NCBI GenBank assembly: GCA_035771165.1
Contig: JAWNZC010000109.1
Coordinates: 62,001-126,000, forward strand
Origin: Paragorgia papillata
Taxonomy: Eukaryota > Cnidaria > Anthozoa > Scleralcyonacea > Coralliidae
Length of the DNA: 64,000 bases
Direction: 5' to 3'
Position numbers and translations under genes: made by a program. Positions 20,522 to 32,592 of the stretch are shown here, in pieces. The notes beneath the pieces are model-generated. The model was not told the origin of the DNA. It worked only from the letters and a program-made list of their open reading frames with translations, and did no database searches. The first letter of the stretch is position 1, and every line of letters begins with the position of its first letter.

Positions 20522-23500
20522 ATGTCCCAAACGGTAAGTTGATCTAATGAACATTTATGAAACGTTTGGTCATTGAACAAAACTATAGGTTGTATATTTA
20601 CGAAATTCTCTTATATGTTTCTAGATTGATATGATTGATATGATTAAGGCCTGTGAGAACGAAGGCGCCTTGGAGTTTCTCGAAGAATCGTTTGTGCTTA
20701 CTGAGGAGCAGAAACGGGTTGTCTTGCAGCAAAAGGTTATCTTTTGGACCAACGTGATGGCCAACGAACTTCAGCGTAAAACCGAAACGCCTTCCGACGT
20801 GGTGCCTGACCTGATGACCAACTGGACGGATGAAGAACGGCGTCAGTTCAACGAGGATTTGGCCAACGATGCTTTCTTGTGCCCTGACGAAGAAGAAGTT
20901 CCCTGTGAATGCCCGGAACAGCCTGATTCCCGTCCGACCGAACCGATGGAAAACCAAGTCGGCGAAGGCGGCAAACGTAGGCGTACCAACGACACCGAGT
21001 CTTCCCCTAAACGAATGAAACCTGAGGAGTTCTTCACCATCAAGTCGGTTAAGTAAGTCAACGTACGCAAGTTCAAGACAACAGGTACCGACTAAACTGT
21101 TCAGTTTAATTATCTTAATATACATGGGGTTTCAAATGTTGTGTCTACTTTAAACCGTGCTTTTAAGCATTTGTTTGATCGTTTGACTTCTGATGTCTCC
21201 TCATGACCAAGTCCGCCTCATCTTAAACTCCCACCAGTTAGACTGACCTATTTGCTTGCCTTTCCTTCAACGAGACCGTCTGACCCCCGAGCGATTCTTG
21301 GCCGCAGTCGAACGTGTCGTTCAGAAACGGGCTGTTTTGCAGCAAAAGGTCATCTTCTGGACCAACGCTATGGTTGAAGATCTTCAACGAGAGACCGAAA
21401 CGCCATCCGACGTGGTACCTGACCTAATGGTTAATTGGTTCGAGGACGAACGCCGCCAATTCAACGAGGACTGGGCCAACGACGATTTCTTGTGCCCTGA
21501 CGAGGAACCTGAACAGCCCGAGAACCCTGAACCGATGGAAGACCAAGTCGGCGAAGGCAGCAAAAGAAAGCGTGATGATGATACCGTGATTCCCCAAAAA
21601 CGTCTAAGACCCGAAGAGTTCTTTACCATCAAATCGGTTAAGCAAGTGAACGTCAGGAAATTCAAGACAACAGGTACTGATTACGCTGTTCAGTTTAAGC
21701 CTTTAAATATACATGGAGTTTCTGATGTTATGTTGTCATTAAACCGTGCTTTTAAGCATTTGTTTGACCGTTCAACTGTTGATATGTCTGCTCATGACCA
21801 AGTCCGTGTTATCCTAAATTCCCACCAGTTAGATCGTCCCATTTCCCTGCCTTTTCTTCAACGAGACCGCCTAACTCCCGAGCGTTTCCTGGCCACAGTA
21901 GAGAGAGTTGTCCAGTCTAACACTCAGTTTACCTTGGACGAATCGGTCAACGTCAACGTGGTCCATGTTGAAATGCTCCAAGATGGAACCGGCCGTAAAC
22001 GAAACATAGTTAACCTGCAAGCATATCTAAAGAAAAAGGGGTGTTTTGTTCAAATTAAAAACAAAGACGAACTTTGTTGTGCCCGGGCGATCATCGTTGC
22101 TAAGGCGAAGTTAGACAACGACCCCCAATACAAAAGCATTGCTAATAATCAGAAACCCCTTCAAGGTCGTTTAGCCCATGAGCTCCACGAGACTGCCGGT
22201 GTCCCCTTGGGTCCATGCGGGATCCCCGAAGTCAAGAAGTTCTAGGCTGTCCTCCCTGGTTACCAACTGAACGTCGTATCCAAGGAACATTTAAATGCGT
22301 TAATTTATTCTGGTCCCGAAGCCGACAAACACCTTTACCTCTACCACCACGACAACCACTACGATTTCATTACGAGTATGCCAGCTTTCCTCGCACGTAA
22401 GCAGTACTGCCACAAGTGCAAGAAAGGGTACGACAAGATCACCAGCCACCCGTGTGGCGACCTCTGCAAATTGTGCAACACCCAGAACTGCCCTCTTGTC
22501 GCGTGGAGATATTGCCAAGACTGCCACCGGTTCTTCAAGAGCGACGAGTGCTTCGCCCGACATAAAGACGCGACCGGTCCGAAGAAAGCCCGATGTTCTT
22601 CGCTCACTAAGTGCGAGAAGTGCCAACGCGTGGTGACCCGAGCCAGTATCAACGACCATCACTGTGGCCTAGTACGCTGTTCCGTTTGCCAAAAATACGT
22701 CAAACCCGAGAATCATAAATGTTACTACAACCAGTTCGCCAAAAGAAACAGCGACAAGCCAACGAAAATACCAGTAACGAGTTTCTTGACGATGATGTTA
22801 CGGTGGATAACGACGTCAACGACAGTACCGAAAGAGATCAAGCTCTGATGTTTTTTATTTTGAGTGTACGCAAGATAACGGCCAATATGCCCAAACCTCT
22901 GCGTGGTCCAGTACGAGAGTGGCGATGAGATGGTATTTTCTGGGCCCAATACTAAGGACGAGTTCTGCGAGTGGCTCTTCCAGATCGAGAATCAGATCAG
23001 GTTTTCCGGCAGATTGCAACACCGACGAGAAGAAGCCCAATATATCGCTGATTACGCTGCCAGCGAAGGTATTCGGTTGGATCCGAATCACATTACCAAG
23101 AATCCTGGTCTGAGGGCGCTGGCCAAACTAATGTTGAATTCCTTTTGGGGTGAGTAAAATAAAATATATTGGATTAAATGTGAATGGAGGGATGAGTGGA
23201 GGGCCGCGGGAGACGTAATGCGATTGTTTACATAGAGGCTGTTTTGCTTTTTGCTTTTTATATTACTATAGGTAAATTTGCACAGCGTCCCAACATGACC
23301 CAGGTGAAGCTGATCTCGGATCCGGCTGAGTACTTTGACTTGTTGTCGAGCGACAAAGTCAACGTGACCGATGCGAACTTCATCAACGATGAACTGATTG
23401 AGGTACACTACGAATTCACAGACGATTTCGTCATGACCAGCGAGAAGACCAACGTCGTCATTGCAGCGTTTACCACCGCTCATGCCCGCCTGAAGCTCTA

Positions 23501-23901
23501 TGGTGTCCTCGAGCAACTCGACCGTCGCGTGCTGTACTTTGACACAGACTCAATCATCTACGTGTCCAAGACAGTCGTTAGACGGTAACCATATCGTAAC
23601 CTTTGTGTCTGGTGGCCCTAAAAATTATAGTTATCAATTGAACACAGGTAAAACTGTGTGCAAAGTTAGGGGTATCACCTTAAATTTTAGTACCCAGCAA
23701 AAAATTAACCACAATGTTATGTGTGATATGGTGTATCTGAGTACATTGTGCGATGTAGTAGATCCGTAAATATACCATTTAAAATCGTGCGAGATAGAAA
23801 AGAAAAGAATGTGATAACTAGGAGCGAAACGAAAGATTACAGAATTGTATATAATAAACGAGTCATTGTAAATAATTTCGATACTTTATCATATGGATTT
23901 T
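20522..23901 (+). pseudogene. Polinton protein-primed DNA polymerase B, degenerate
   Basis: A four-codon first exon (20522-20533) is followed by a GT-AG intron and the main body from 20625. A 613-base tandem duplication repeats the N-terminal domain (QQKVIFWTN at about 20730 and 21340). An in-frame TAG at 22243-22245 breaks the frame before a Cys/His-rich zinc-binding region (22378-22740). The exonuclease I region (YFECTQDNGQY, about 22860) lies after a frameshift. Sequence from that point to about 23010 jumps directly to the region just before palm motif B, so the other exonuclease motifs and palm motif A are missing. Motif B (KLMLNSFWG) is split by an intron at 23152-23271, and motif C (YFDTDSIIYVS) is at about 23538-23570. 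The C-terminus ends at 23901. It cannot encode a working polymerase. Confidence 0.9.
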
Positions 23902-24180
23902 AACTTTGTGGGTTTGTAAATATTTTTTTGATACTTTACCTTTTGGATTTTGAAAATTAGATTTTAACTTTGTGTGTGCTTGTAAATAATGTTAACTTTT
24001 GTGTGTGCTTGTAAATAGGATAATTATCTATTTTTATTATCACTATTCATTTGTCTCGTTATGGGGTGAGGGATAGGAGGGGATAAGGCGAGGGAGTGAC
24101 AGGGACAAAAAGTGTCCCTAGAGGGACTTTTTTAACTGTGGGGATAAGAGGGGAGAAGGCGAGGGAGTGACAGGGATAGA
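23902..24180. other. Gap between polymerase and ATPase
   Basis: No gene. It contains two copies of a 'gtgtgtgcttgtaaata' string and a direct repeat of 'ggcgagggagtgacaggga' around 24087-24178. A deletion probably removed the ATPase 5' end here. Confidence 0.5.
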
Positions 24181-24582
24181 GATATTATTAAAAGAAATTT
24201 GTTAATCATTGATGACATGATGGGAGAGAAAGATAGTATTATCGCGAAATTATTTACTAAGAAATCCCACCATGGGAATCTCAGTGTAATTTATATCGTG
24301 CAAAACTTGTTTCATCAAAGCAAGGATCATCGTACCATTTCCCTTAACGCTAGTTATCTCGTGTTAACCAGAAATGTTCGTGACGCGAGTCAAGTGACTC
24401 ATCTGGCCAAACAGTTGTATCCTAGCAACACTAAATTTTTCCAGCAAGCCTATCAGATGGCGACTAAAGAGCCGTATTCCTACTTATTTGTCGATCTCAC
24501 TCCGACATGTCCCGACGAAATCCGAGTAAGATCGGGGATCTTTCCGAAGGACACCCACTACGTGTACCAGCCCAGAGTATAA
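24181..24582 (+). pseudogene. Polinton packaging ATPase, 5'-truncated
   Basis: About 130 codons matching the C-terminal half of an FtsK/HerA-type (A32-like) packaging ATPase. Walker B is visible as LLIIDDMM at the start, followed by HHGNLSVIYIVQNLFHQ, a sensor-type segment. Walker A and everything upstream are absent and the preceding sequence is non-coding. In complete relatives this protein pumps genome DNA into capsids. Confidence 0.85.
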
Positions 24583-24617
24583 AAGGGGCTATTCAATGAC
24601 AATGCGATCATTTGACC

Positions 24618-25400
24618 ATGTCTGCTTGTATAAGAAGGAACTGCGACGTTTTAAAAGTATTGGCAAAGTGTAATCCTCAACTGCGAAACGCAATTATAAA
24701 AGCTGCCGACGACGATATATTAGAGTACTTGGAACACGTCAGGAGATTGGTGTTAGTTCCAGAACATATGACAGATAGAAAGAAACCCTTGGTCACACCT
24801 TTAACAGCGCAGGTGAATGAACTAGACTCAGAAATGCAAAATCTTCTTAAGCGTCAAGATATAACACAAGATGAGAAAGTCAAAATGTACGATCAGTCGC
24901 TGCAACGTTATCTGGCTTATTACGATAAAATAATGAGTAGACCAGTACGTGTAAGCGTCATACCGCCTACGACACCCGCAGCTGAAGAATCAGCGAATAC
25001 AGAAGAGACTGCTGAAACAGCACCCTCGGAGTTGCCTGGAGAGATAGAAACTGACATTTTAGAAAGTGTACCCGTAACAATGAAGTCAAGAGCTCGACAG
25101 TTGGTTAAGAAACTTAAAGCAAATAAAGATCTCATTGGGTGGACTGACCAAGGACAGATGGTGTTTAAAGGACGACCTATTCCAGGTACAAATGTTGTTG
25201 ACTTGGTCAACGATTCTCTGCGTCAACGAAAGAATTTCAACCCTGCTGGATGGCAGCTTTCCGCAAACGCATTAGGAAACATGAGTGTTCCCGAAGGCAT
25301 TATCAGAAATGAAAATCGTTTGAGTGTGTTAAGAGAACATAAGACTAAAGATATTTCAGACACCACCCCCCTGACGTCACTGGTAGCCCCAGCAACATAA
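24618..25400 (+). CDS. Polinton-associated protein of unknown function
   Basis: An intact 260-residue frame starting MSACIRRNCDV at 24618. The N-terminal ~80 residues are helical and charged (KVLAKCNPQLRNAIIKAADD). A Pro/Glu/Thr-rich linker lies at about 115-155, and the C-terminal part has GQMVFKGRPIPGTNVVDLVND followed by an Arg/Asn-rich segment. This two-domain arrangement accompanies capsid genes of animal Polintons, but no biochemical role is known to me. It is convergent with the protease gene, about 135 bases away. Confidence 0.75.
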   Translation: MSACIRRNCDVLKVLAKCNPQLRNAIIKAADDDILEYLEHVRRLVLVPEHMTDRKKPLVTPLTAQVNELDSEMQNLLKRQDITQDEKVKMYDQSLQRYLAYYDKIMSRPVRVSVIPPTTPAAEESANTEETAETAPSELPGEIETDILESVPVTMKSRARQLVKKLKANKDLIGWTDQGQMVFKGRPIPGTNVVDLVNDSLRQRKNFNPAGWQLSANALGNMSVPEGIIRNENRLSVLREHKTKDISDTTPLTSLVAPAT

Positions 25401-25534
25401 AAAAGAACAAAAGAAAAACAGAAACGAAGAGACAAAAACTTACATCCATATAAATGGGTTAAATAAATTTATTCCTTGTAAAGCTTTGATATTACAATAA
25501 AGATTTGTTTACAACATTAATTGTCTTGTATTTA

Positions 25535-25999
25535 TTACACACAATAATATTTAGGCATAAAGTCACGAACTAACATGTCATTCCATTCTTTATTATCAGT
25601 AAACATGCCAACAATTGTTGACATGGGTATATTTGTACATCTATGTAAAGCATAAAATAAACAATATTGTCCACACACGCGAGACTCTAATGACTGTAAA
25701 GTCTGTTCATTCCAAGTAAAACTGCTAGTATGATCTCGTAGAAACGTTTCAAAGGTTTTGGTATAAAAGCTCGGTCTTTGTCCGTACGAATCCATGAACT
25801 CCCCTTTTCCATCTGATGTGAGATAAATTGCTACCCAATGCGTACCAGGTCGATTACTAGGATCCACATTCAGAATAAAACCTCTAGGTCTTTTCGGTAT
25901 CTGTCTTGGTAGAGACGATCCGATGGTAACACGTCTTTAAATACGGTCTTGGTAAATGGATCACTTTTCAGGACGTTCAGGATTTGTAGAGTGTTCATC
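25535..25999 (-). pseudogene. Polinton adenovirus-type cysteine protease, frameshifted
   Basis: The catalytic set of a C5-family maturation protease is visible: His in GTHWVAIY, acidic residue in FMDSYGQ, and Cys in VCGQYCLFYALHR. The N-terminal ~30 codons (MNTLQILNVL...) are in another frame, with the break near 25908-25916. Length, about 150 residues, is short but usual for Polinton proteases. It would cleave capsid precursors. Confidence 0.9.
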
Positions 26000-26128
26000 T
26001 TAACTGCTAAAGTCGCATAGAACGTTGCGGTTGGCGTCAATTTCGATAAGACTTTGAAATTCTCCAAGCACCACGATATTTATAGCTGTTGTCAGAGCCG
26101 TTCCAAATTGACATTCTATAGATACGTT

Positions 26129-26344
26129 TCAATTTTTAATCGGCTGAATATGATCGCTCAGACACAGATCAGCTGTCAGATCAAACACGAATAGAGTGTA
26201 CCCATTGGCATACTCGCCTCGTGTAATACCATTGCCATCATTTTGAAATAACTTGTTAGTACCAGCATACAAGGTTTCGAACGCAGACACGTAGTTACTT
26301 CCTCTCGCAGCAGCAAATTTCAGTTGTAGGGGTTTTCCAGGCAA
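26129..26344 (-). pseudogene. Major capsid protein, 3' segment
   Basis: The C-terminal ~70 codons of the Polinton double-jelly-roll capsid protein (PGKPLQLKF... to ...DLCLSDHIQPIKN). Its 5' part lies at 38354-39346. The capsid frame resumes exactly across the BEL/Pao insertion if one copy of the 4-base target duplication is removed, showing that one gene was split. Confidence 0.85.
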
Positions 26345-26797
26345 TGTCGAAAACGTATGAACTTGATTCCGTACGCCTCCTAAAATACTCCCGCTCAATT
26401 TTCAATTCAACTCAATTCAATTCAATTCCAATTTATTGTTCAAATTATAATAATTACAAAATTAAAACACTAATTAAAAATAGCTAATCAAGGCAATAGC
26501 TAATTATTAGTAGATAAAAATAATCATAGTAGTTATACAGTAGTTATAGTATAATAATAGAATAATAGAAATAGAATAATATACATAACAGACGATACAT
26601 TAGTCGAGTAAATTAGATAATTGATTAAGATATAGATTTAACAATAATCAATGTAACAACAATAAATCTTATTGTTGTTACACAAATTAAGACACTAGAA
26701 ATTATATTATATTATACGAAATATACACACACATATAGTCACATAGACACAGAGTTAATCAGATATTCTCTGTATTATCATCGGTAACTCAAGGTAG

Positions 26798-29700
26798 TCA
26801 TTCTCCAACATTCAGGATACCAAGTAAATCATAATCATGAATCTTTTTGGTAAAAATCTTTCTCCCTAAATTACGGAGATATATTGGGATATTATTCCAT
26901 ACTTTTGCACCAATTCTGGAAAAAGCATTTTTTTGTTGATTTGTGCGAGAGTATTTCATATAATAGTTACCAGCAGCTGAAGACCTGGTATTGTAGGAGT
27001 GCACATTAGAAGTTTGGATAAATAAATAAATCATATTTCTTGGTGCTAATTCATTGGTATATCATACATAAAGCATACTTATTGGTAAATTGTTAGTGTT
27101 ATTGAAAAGAGGAATAGCATGATCCCGATTATTAGCAAAGTGCATTAATCGAAAAACACGCTTTTGCAGTATTAAAAGTTTTTTTAAATGCATTTGCGCA
27201 GCATTTCCCCAAACAGTTATGCATAAGATAGATAATGATATATTAGAGATCGGTAAATTTTTGTAAGAATTTGAAAGGGCACAAAGTGACGAAGTCTGGC
27301 AATGACTCCAATTGTTTTACTTATTTTAGAGGCTATATAACTAATATGATCTTTCCAAGTTAGATGACTGTCAAGTAAAATGCCCAGGTATTTAACAAAC
27401 TCCTTTCGCTCAAGAGAGATGAACTTGTTGTTCTTTTTGTCAAATATTTTAATATTTATATGATAACTTAGCTTCTTCTGGTGGGGATGAAAAATAACAA
27501 AGTTTGATTTTTTAATATTCAAAGTTAATTTATTTGCGTTCAACCAGTCGTATATTTTTGCTATTTCTGTATTTACTACATTTTCGAGAGTTTTAGGATT
27601 CTTATTAGAATATAGCAAGTTAGTATCGTCAGCAAACAAATGAAAACTAAATTTATCGGAGGAATGATGAATATCATTGATGTAGATTAGAAAAAGTAAT
27701 GGACCAAGCACAGATCCTTGTGGCACACCACATAATGTTATCTCCTTGTTCGAAATATTTGTACCAATTTGCGTGGTTTGAACACGGTTTATTAAATAAG
27801 ATGAAAACCAATCGTAGATTATACCTCTAAATCCATAATATTGTAGTTTATATAATAAAATTGAATGATCCACTGTATCAAATGCTTTTTGAAGATCGAT
27901 AAATATACCACAAGTAAGTCGCTTATTGTCCATGTTTTCTTGTATTTTATTTACTATATCAAGAATTGCGTGTTGTGTAGAATGTTTTTTCCTAAAACCA
28001 TATTGTGAATGGTATAGAATATTTTTGTTTTGAACAAAGGACATAAAGCGCTTGTACATTACTTTTTCAAAGATTTTATTTAAATTAGATAACAATGAAA
28101 TTGGTCTGTAATTACTTGTTTCTGTATCATCACCTCCTTTGAAAATAGGAATTATTTTTGCATGTTTTAGAATGGACGGATAAATTCCAGTTTTTGACAG
28201 AAATATTCATGATTTGAGCTAATGGTTCGCTAACGACACTACTTGCATATTTTAAAATTCTTGTTGCACATGAAAATAAGCCATAAGATTTTTTATCAGG
28301 TATCAATATTATTTCAGATTCTATTTCTGATGGTATTATTGGGGCAAAGAAAAAGGAATCCTTAAATCGATTTTCTTTTAAATAATCACAAAAATGACTT
28401 TCTGACTGTGACGTGCTTGTTCCTAACTTATGTCCTATTGACGCAAAGTGTTTGTTTAAAATATTTGGAAATAACAACGGTTCTCGGTTTACTTCACTGC
28501 TATCTATATTTTTCAAAGCAGTTATTACGTTCGAATTTTTTCGTTTATTATTAATTAAATCATTGATACCAACCCAAGTCTTTTTCATGTTATTTAGGTT
28601 ACTTTCAAAATATGTATAATAATAGTGTTTTTTACTAATGCGAATAAGAGTTGAGATTTTGTTTCGATAATATTTATATTTATCACACTCTCCTTGGCTA
28701 AGTAGTCTATTTTTTTCCCTAATTGATTTTTTTATTCCTTTAGTAATCCATGGTTTAGAGAATTTCTTAATATCGCGTTGGGTCACTTTTTTATGCGGTG
28801 CATGTTTGTTTACTAATTTGTTTAGTTTATTGTAAAATGATGAAAACAGTTTATTAATATCATGCCGATTTTTTACAATAATTGTATTCCAATTAATTTG
28901 CAAAAGTTCGTCTGTAAATTTCTTCTCTGAAAATCGCGAGAAATCCCGCATTTTATTATTTTTTGGACATTTTGATTTATCCCTTGTTGATTGGATAATA
29001 CAAAATTGTGAGAAATTATCACTTACGTCAGATATAATATTACCACTAGAGATTTGTTGTTGAAGTGTATTTACTAGTATTTTGTCAATAAGCGTAGCCG
29101 AATTATTGTGTATCCTAGTTGGCTTGTCAATTGATGGAAGGAGGGAAAAACTTTGGCAAGAAAGTAAGAAATTTTGAGCATAATTACAGTTTCCTGATTT
29201 GAGAAGGTCTACATTGAAATCTCCCATGATACACAGAGGTTTTCCTGTAGTGCTAAATTTTTCAACCGTTTCATTAAAATAAGTCAAAAAGCGATCGGGA
29301 TTGTTATGTTGCCGATAGATAATACCACAGATTATGTTTTTCTTGTTGGAATTAATTAATTCTATCCATAAAGCCTGAAACGCATCATTTGAATGTTTCT
29401 CTAATATTACATACTCCAGCGTGTTATCAATGTACATACCAACACCTCCAGAAGCTAGTGGTGTTGGAACATGTTCAAATTCATAGCCTGGGATTTCTAC
29501 ATTAAAATTAAATTGGGTTGAATTAGTTATTTTAGTTTCTGTAACACCGATAATGTTAAAGTGATAATCGAGTTCATCTAATAATTGAACTTGCAAATTT
29601 TCAAGATTGCGTTTCAGGCTTCTAATGTTGTTATGGAATAACGATAAGCTAGACTTCGTATTAGATTTTGTCAGATTGTTTTTAAATTGTTTAAAACTAT

Positions 29701-29935
29701 TTGACGAATAATAATTAGTGCGAATTTGTTGTTTTGAGAGAATCTGATCAGGATTTATGTCACTAAATTGAGAGGAATTTAAGTTGAGCAAGTCTATGTC
29801 ATAAATACTAGAGAGTTTATTCAATTGTCTTATCTGTATGAGATTACCAGATGAAATATTGTTAAGTTCTATAAAATTTGTACCATAGAACGGTAATTCC
29901 CTCAGGAGCAGTTTAGATTCTTTAGCCTCAGACAT
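26798..29935 (-). pseudogene. LINE ORF2: AP endonuclease and reverse transcriptase
   Basis: Reads from MSEAKESK at 29935. The endonuclease shows HNNIRSL, GVTETKI, MGDFNVDLL and an SDN where the family has a catalytic SDH, so it is likely impaired. A frameshift near 28100-28200 separates it from the RT, which has YGFRKKHSTQHA, FIDLQKAFDTVDH, CGVPQGSVLGPLLF and FADDTNLLY. Stops near 27217 and 27055 interrupt the C-terminal extension, which resumes at 27034-26798. Clade cannot be fixed by eye; CR1/Jockey superfamily fits best. Confidence 0.88.
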
Positions 29936-30001
29936 TTAAGTTCCCAATTTACACTATAATAAATATAATATCGTTATTTTACTCATCTTAGCGTCGACTT
30001 C

Positions 30002-30838
30002 TTATCTTTCGCTGTTATCCCGGTCCGTTGATGTTGTTATGGAATAATTTTGAGAATGTAAATATTCTAATTCTGCCATGTTACGAAGCTTTATTATTTG
30101 AGAGACATCACTTTCCCGAAGAAAAATAGATGTGGACTTTGACCAGCAGTATTTGTAGTTGTACTCAGCTTGGTAACGTTTAGCTTCATACAGAAGTTGC
30201 TGCATTCTTGGAGTTAAATGCTCAAAGATACCGATATGTTGAATTTGTGTTTGTGGATCAAGACCTAAATCGGCTGGAGTTATAGTTCTTGTTCCTCTCT
30301 TTCTCGATAATACCTTGTCTTTCGCAAGTCGTCTCGTAAATTTACATATAATGGCGTTTGGTTTGCCAGTACTTCTTCGGCTTGGTATCCTGTGGGCGAT
30401 ATCAATATCTTGTAAGGATATATTTGTTGTGCCTATACTAGAGAATAATTTGATGCACAGGGAGGCGGTGTCCTCAGAAGTTTCGTGTTCCAAAATTTGT
30501 GGAACACCGACCATCTTCAAATTATAGTTGTAGCTATACTGTTCAATGGAGTCGATTTGTTCTGATATTTTATCAACTTTCAGCGTTAATTCGGTCAGTT
30601 TTGTGTTCAGACATTTTAACTCCTTCTGTGCTGTACCTTTAAACAGCTTCAAGTCGTCGTATTCATCGCTGAGATATTGCAGGCCTTTCGCTTGCTCTGC
30701 CAGAGCTATCGAAGGCTGTGATGGAGGATCTTGTTTGTCGAATTTTTCCTTCAGTGTCGACACTTCCTTGACAATTTCTTTAAGTTGTCCTTTCAGGGCA
30801 TCATTTTCTTTTCTCAGAGTCTTAATAGTATCTGCCAT
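30002..30838 (-). CDS. LINE ORF1: coiled-coil RNA-binding protein
   Basis: An intact 278-residue frame, 66 bases upstream of ORF2. A long coiled coil (LRKENDALKGQLKEIVKEV onward, residues 8-105) leads to SYNYNLKMVGVP, an RRM-like entry found in L1-type ORF1 proteins, and a basic C-terminal domain. ORF1 proteins form trimers and coat the RNA. It is the best-preserved frame of the LINE. Confidence 0.8.
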   Translation of the reverse strand: MADTIKTLRKENDALKGQLKEIVKEVSTLKEKFDKQDPPSQPSIALAEQAKGLQYLSDEYDDLKLFKGTAQKELKCLNTKLTELTLKVDKISEQIDSIEQYSYNYNLKMVGVPQILEHETSEDTASLCIKLFSSIGTTNISLQDIDIAHRIPSRRSTGKPNAIICKFTRRLAKDKVLSRKRGTRTITPADLGLDPQTQIQHIGIFEHLTPRMQQLLYEAKRYQAEYNYKYCWSKSTSIFLRESDVSQIIKLRNMAELEYLHSQNYSITTSTDRDNSER

Positions 30839-31279
30839 GTTACTTTTACATGTAATATTGATGAATATTTCTTATTAGTATTAAGGCGTGTTATCAGACG
30901 TCCGATCAGCACGGCGTCGTTAAAAAACTGGTCACCGTTTAGTTTTGCAATATATTTAATCAAACTCACTTCACCAATATTCTCACCCTCCCTCCTCCAG
31001 ATCCCCCGATTCGAACATGTGGTCTTGGTCCCTTTCACAACTATAACATGAAGTTTTCTACACACTCCCCCATATGAATCGAGTACGATTCATCGAGTAC
31101 GATTCAAATGCCTACTGACGTATAGACTGAATGTTACTGTAATGAATATCAATAAATGTTAATAACTTATTTAAACATGCGCAATGTCACAATGTTAATC
31201 CTTCTGTTCATTTTCTAATGTTTCTTGGATCCGTTTTGCTGCGTCGACAGCCGCTTTTCGCTTCGAAACGAACGATCTT

Positions 31280-32592
31280 GCCTTTGGGTCCAAAGCAATC
31301 TCGAGCCCATAGTCACCCCCTTTTTGGTCAGCGGGAGAGCGCGGGGGAAACTCTGGGGAAATTGGATTTAATTACCCCTGAAATGAGGGGTTCCGGTTGT
31401 TAAGCGCATGATCGTAGCCTCAGCTGCTGTGCAGAATATGCGTTGTGTTCATGAGTTCGTTTGAAATCGCAAATACTAGTTAATACTCGTATACTATATT
31501 TGTGAGAATCCTGCATAAAACGCAGATCAGATGCACGTTAAAATTGTCGGAGAGAGACTGACACTGCTGGTGGTGGCACTTGACATAAACGTTCTTGAAA
31601 TCCAGGGTAAATATCAATTCACGACGCCAATATCGTCGTCGGTCAGACGATCACAAGCCTTTTAATACGAGTTGCGATTGCGAAGGCTGATTCCTTCTTT
31701 AATTGTCTTAAAGTGTTTATGAAACGAAAATTAAGTTTGTCTTATTTGAAAGTACTTTTGAAATGACAAAGTAACATCTTTTGCTGTTTTTCGTTTCCTT
31801 GCTTCGTTTATGAGATATTTCAGTTTGTTTTATATGTGAAACTAACCAGTGACATCACAACGTGCATAATGACTTACTGGGAAAGGTTATATATCTTTGC
31901 TATTACTAAACGGAATCAGTTGAAAATGTATATTTCTGTTGTTGTAAGGGAAAAACGCACACATAATTGCTTTGAAGTGATTCCGTTTGATAACAGAAAA
32001 GATATATAACCTTTCCCAGTAAGTCATTATGCACCTTGTGATGTCACTGGTTAGTTTCACATATAAAACAAACTGAAATATCTCATAAACGAAGCAAGGA
32101 AACAAAAAACAGCAAAAGATCTTACTTTGTCATTTCAAAAGTTCTTTCAAATAAGACAAACTTAATTTTCGTTTCATAAACACTTTAAATATGCTTTTTC
32201 GTTGTTTAAATTGTTTTACATTTATACATCAAATATAACGACAAATCCCACCAGGATTTGTTTTGTTCATTGCGACTATTTGTTATTCGAAATTCGTCTT
32301 GTACTTTGCTATGAAGTTTGTTTGTGTGAATGAGACCCAGATATAATTAATTAAACAAAGGGAAGAAGTGTAAATGAGGCATCTAAATTTGAAGATATAA
32401 TAAGTTATTGAATAAAGCAATATATTTGACTTTCATTATTTCACAATCTGTATGTTTTGAATCGATTAATTCAATAAATTTAAATGAACCAATCAAAACG
32501 GAGAATCAATCCAGTTTCCCCAGAGTCTCCCCCGCGCTCTCCCGCTGACCAAAAAGGGGGTGACTATGGGCTCGAGATTGGGGCCAAAGGAG
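31280..32592. repeat. Double foldback structure in BEL/Pao 3' region
   Basis: Outer arms 31280-31372 and 32508-32592 are inverted copies sharing 'ctcgagcccatagtcacccc' and 'ggtcagcgggagagcgcggg'. Inner arms 31711-31920 and 31974-32188 are long, near-perfect inverted copies around a ~50 base loop. The right outer arm overlaps the last ~10 codons and stop of the retrotransposon integrase, so the end of pol is present twice, in opposite orientations. Confidence 0.8.

Larger units (their letters stand above)
26398..30931 (-). mobile_element. CR1/Jockey-type LINE inserted in the LTR
   Basis: A two-ORF non-LTR retrotransposon in minus orientation. The 3' end (26398-26440) is a run of ATTGA-type pentamers, a tail form used by several LINE clades in place of poly-A. 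Only a 3-base target duplication (tca) can be seen. Both ORFs are described separately. Confidence 0.88.
26345..31062 (-). repeat. BEL/Pao 3' LTR, split by a LINE
   Basis: LTR pieces are 26345-26397 (53 bases) and 30935-31062 (128 bases), totalling 181, exactly the length of the intact 5' LTR. The LINE lies between, flanked by tca. Confidence 0.92.
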
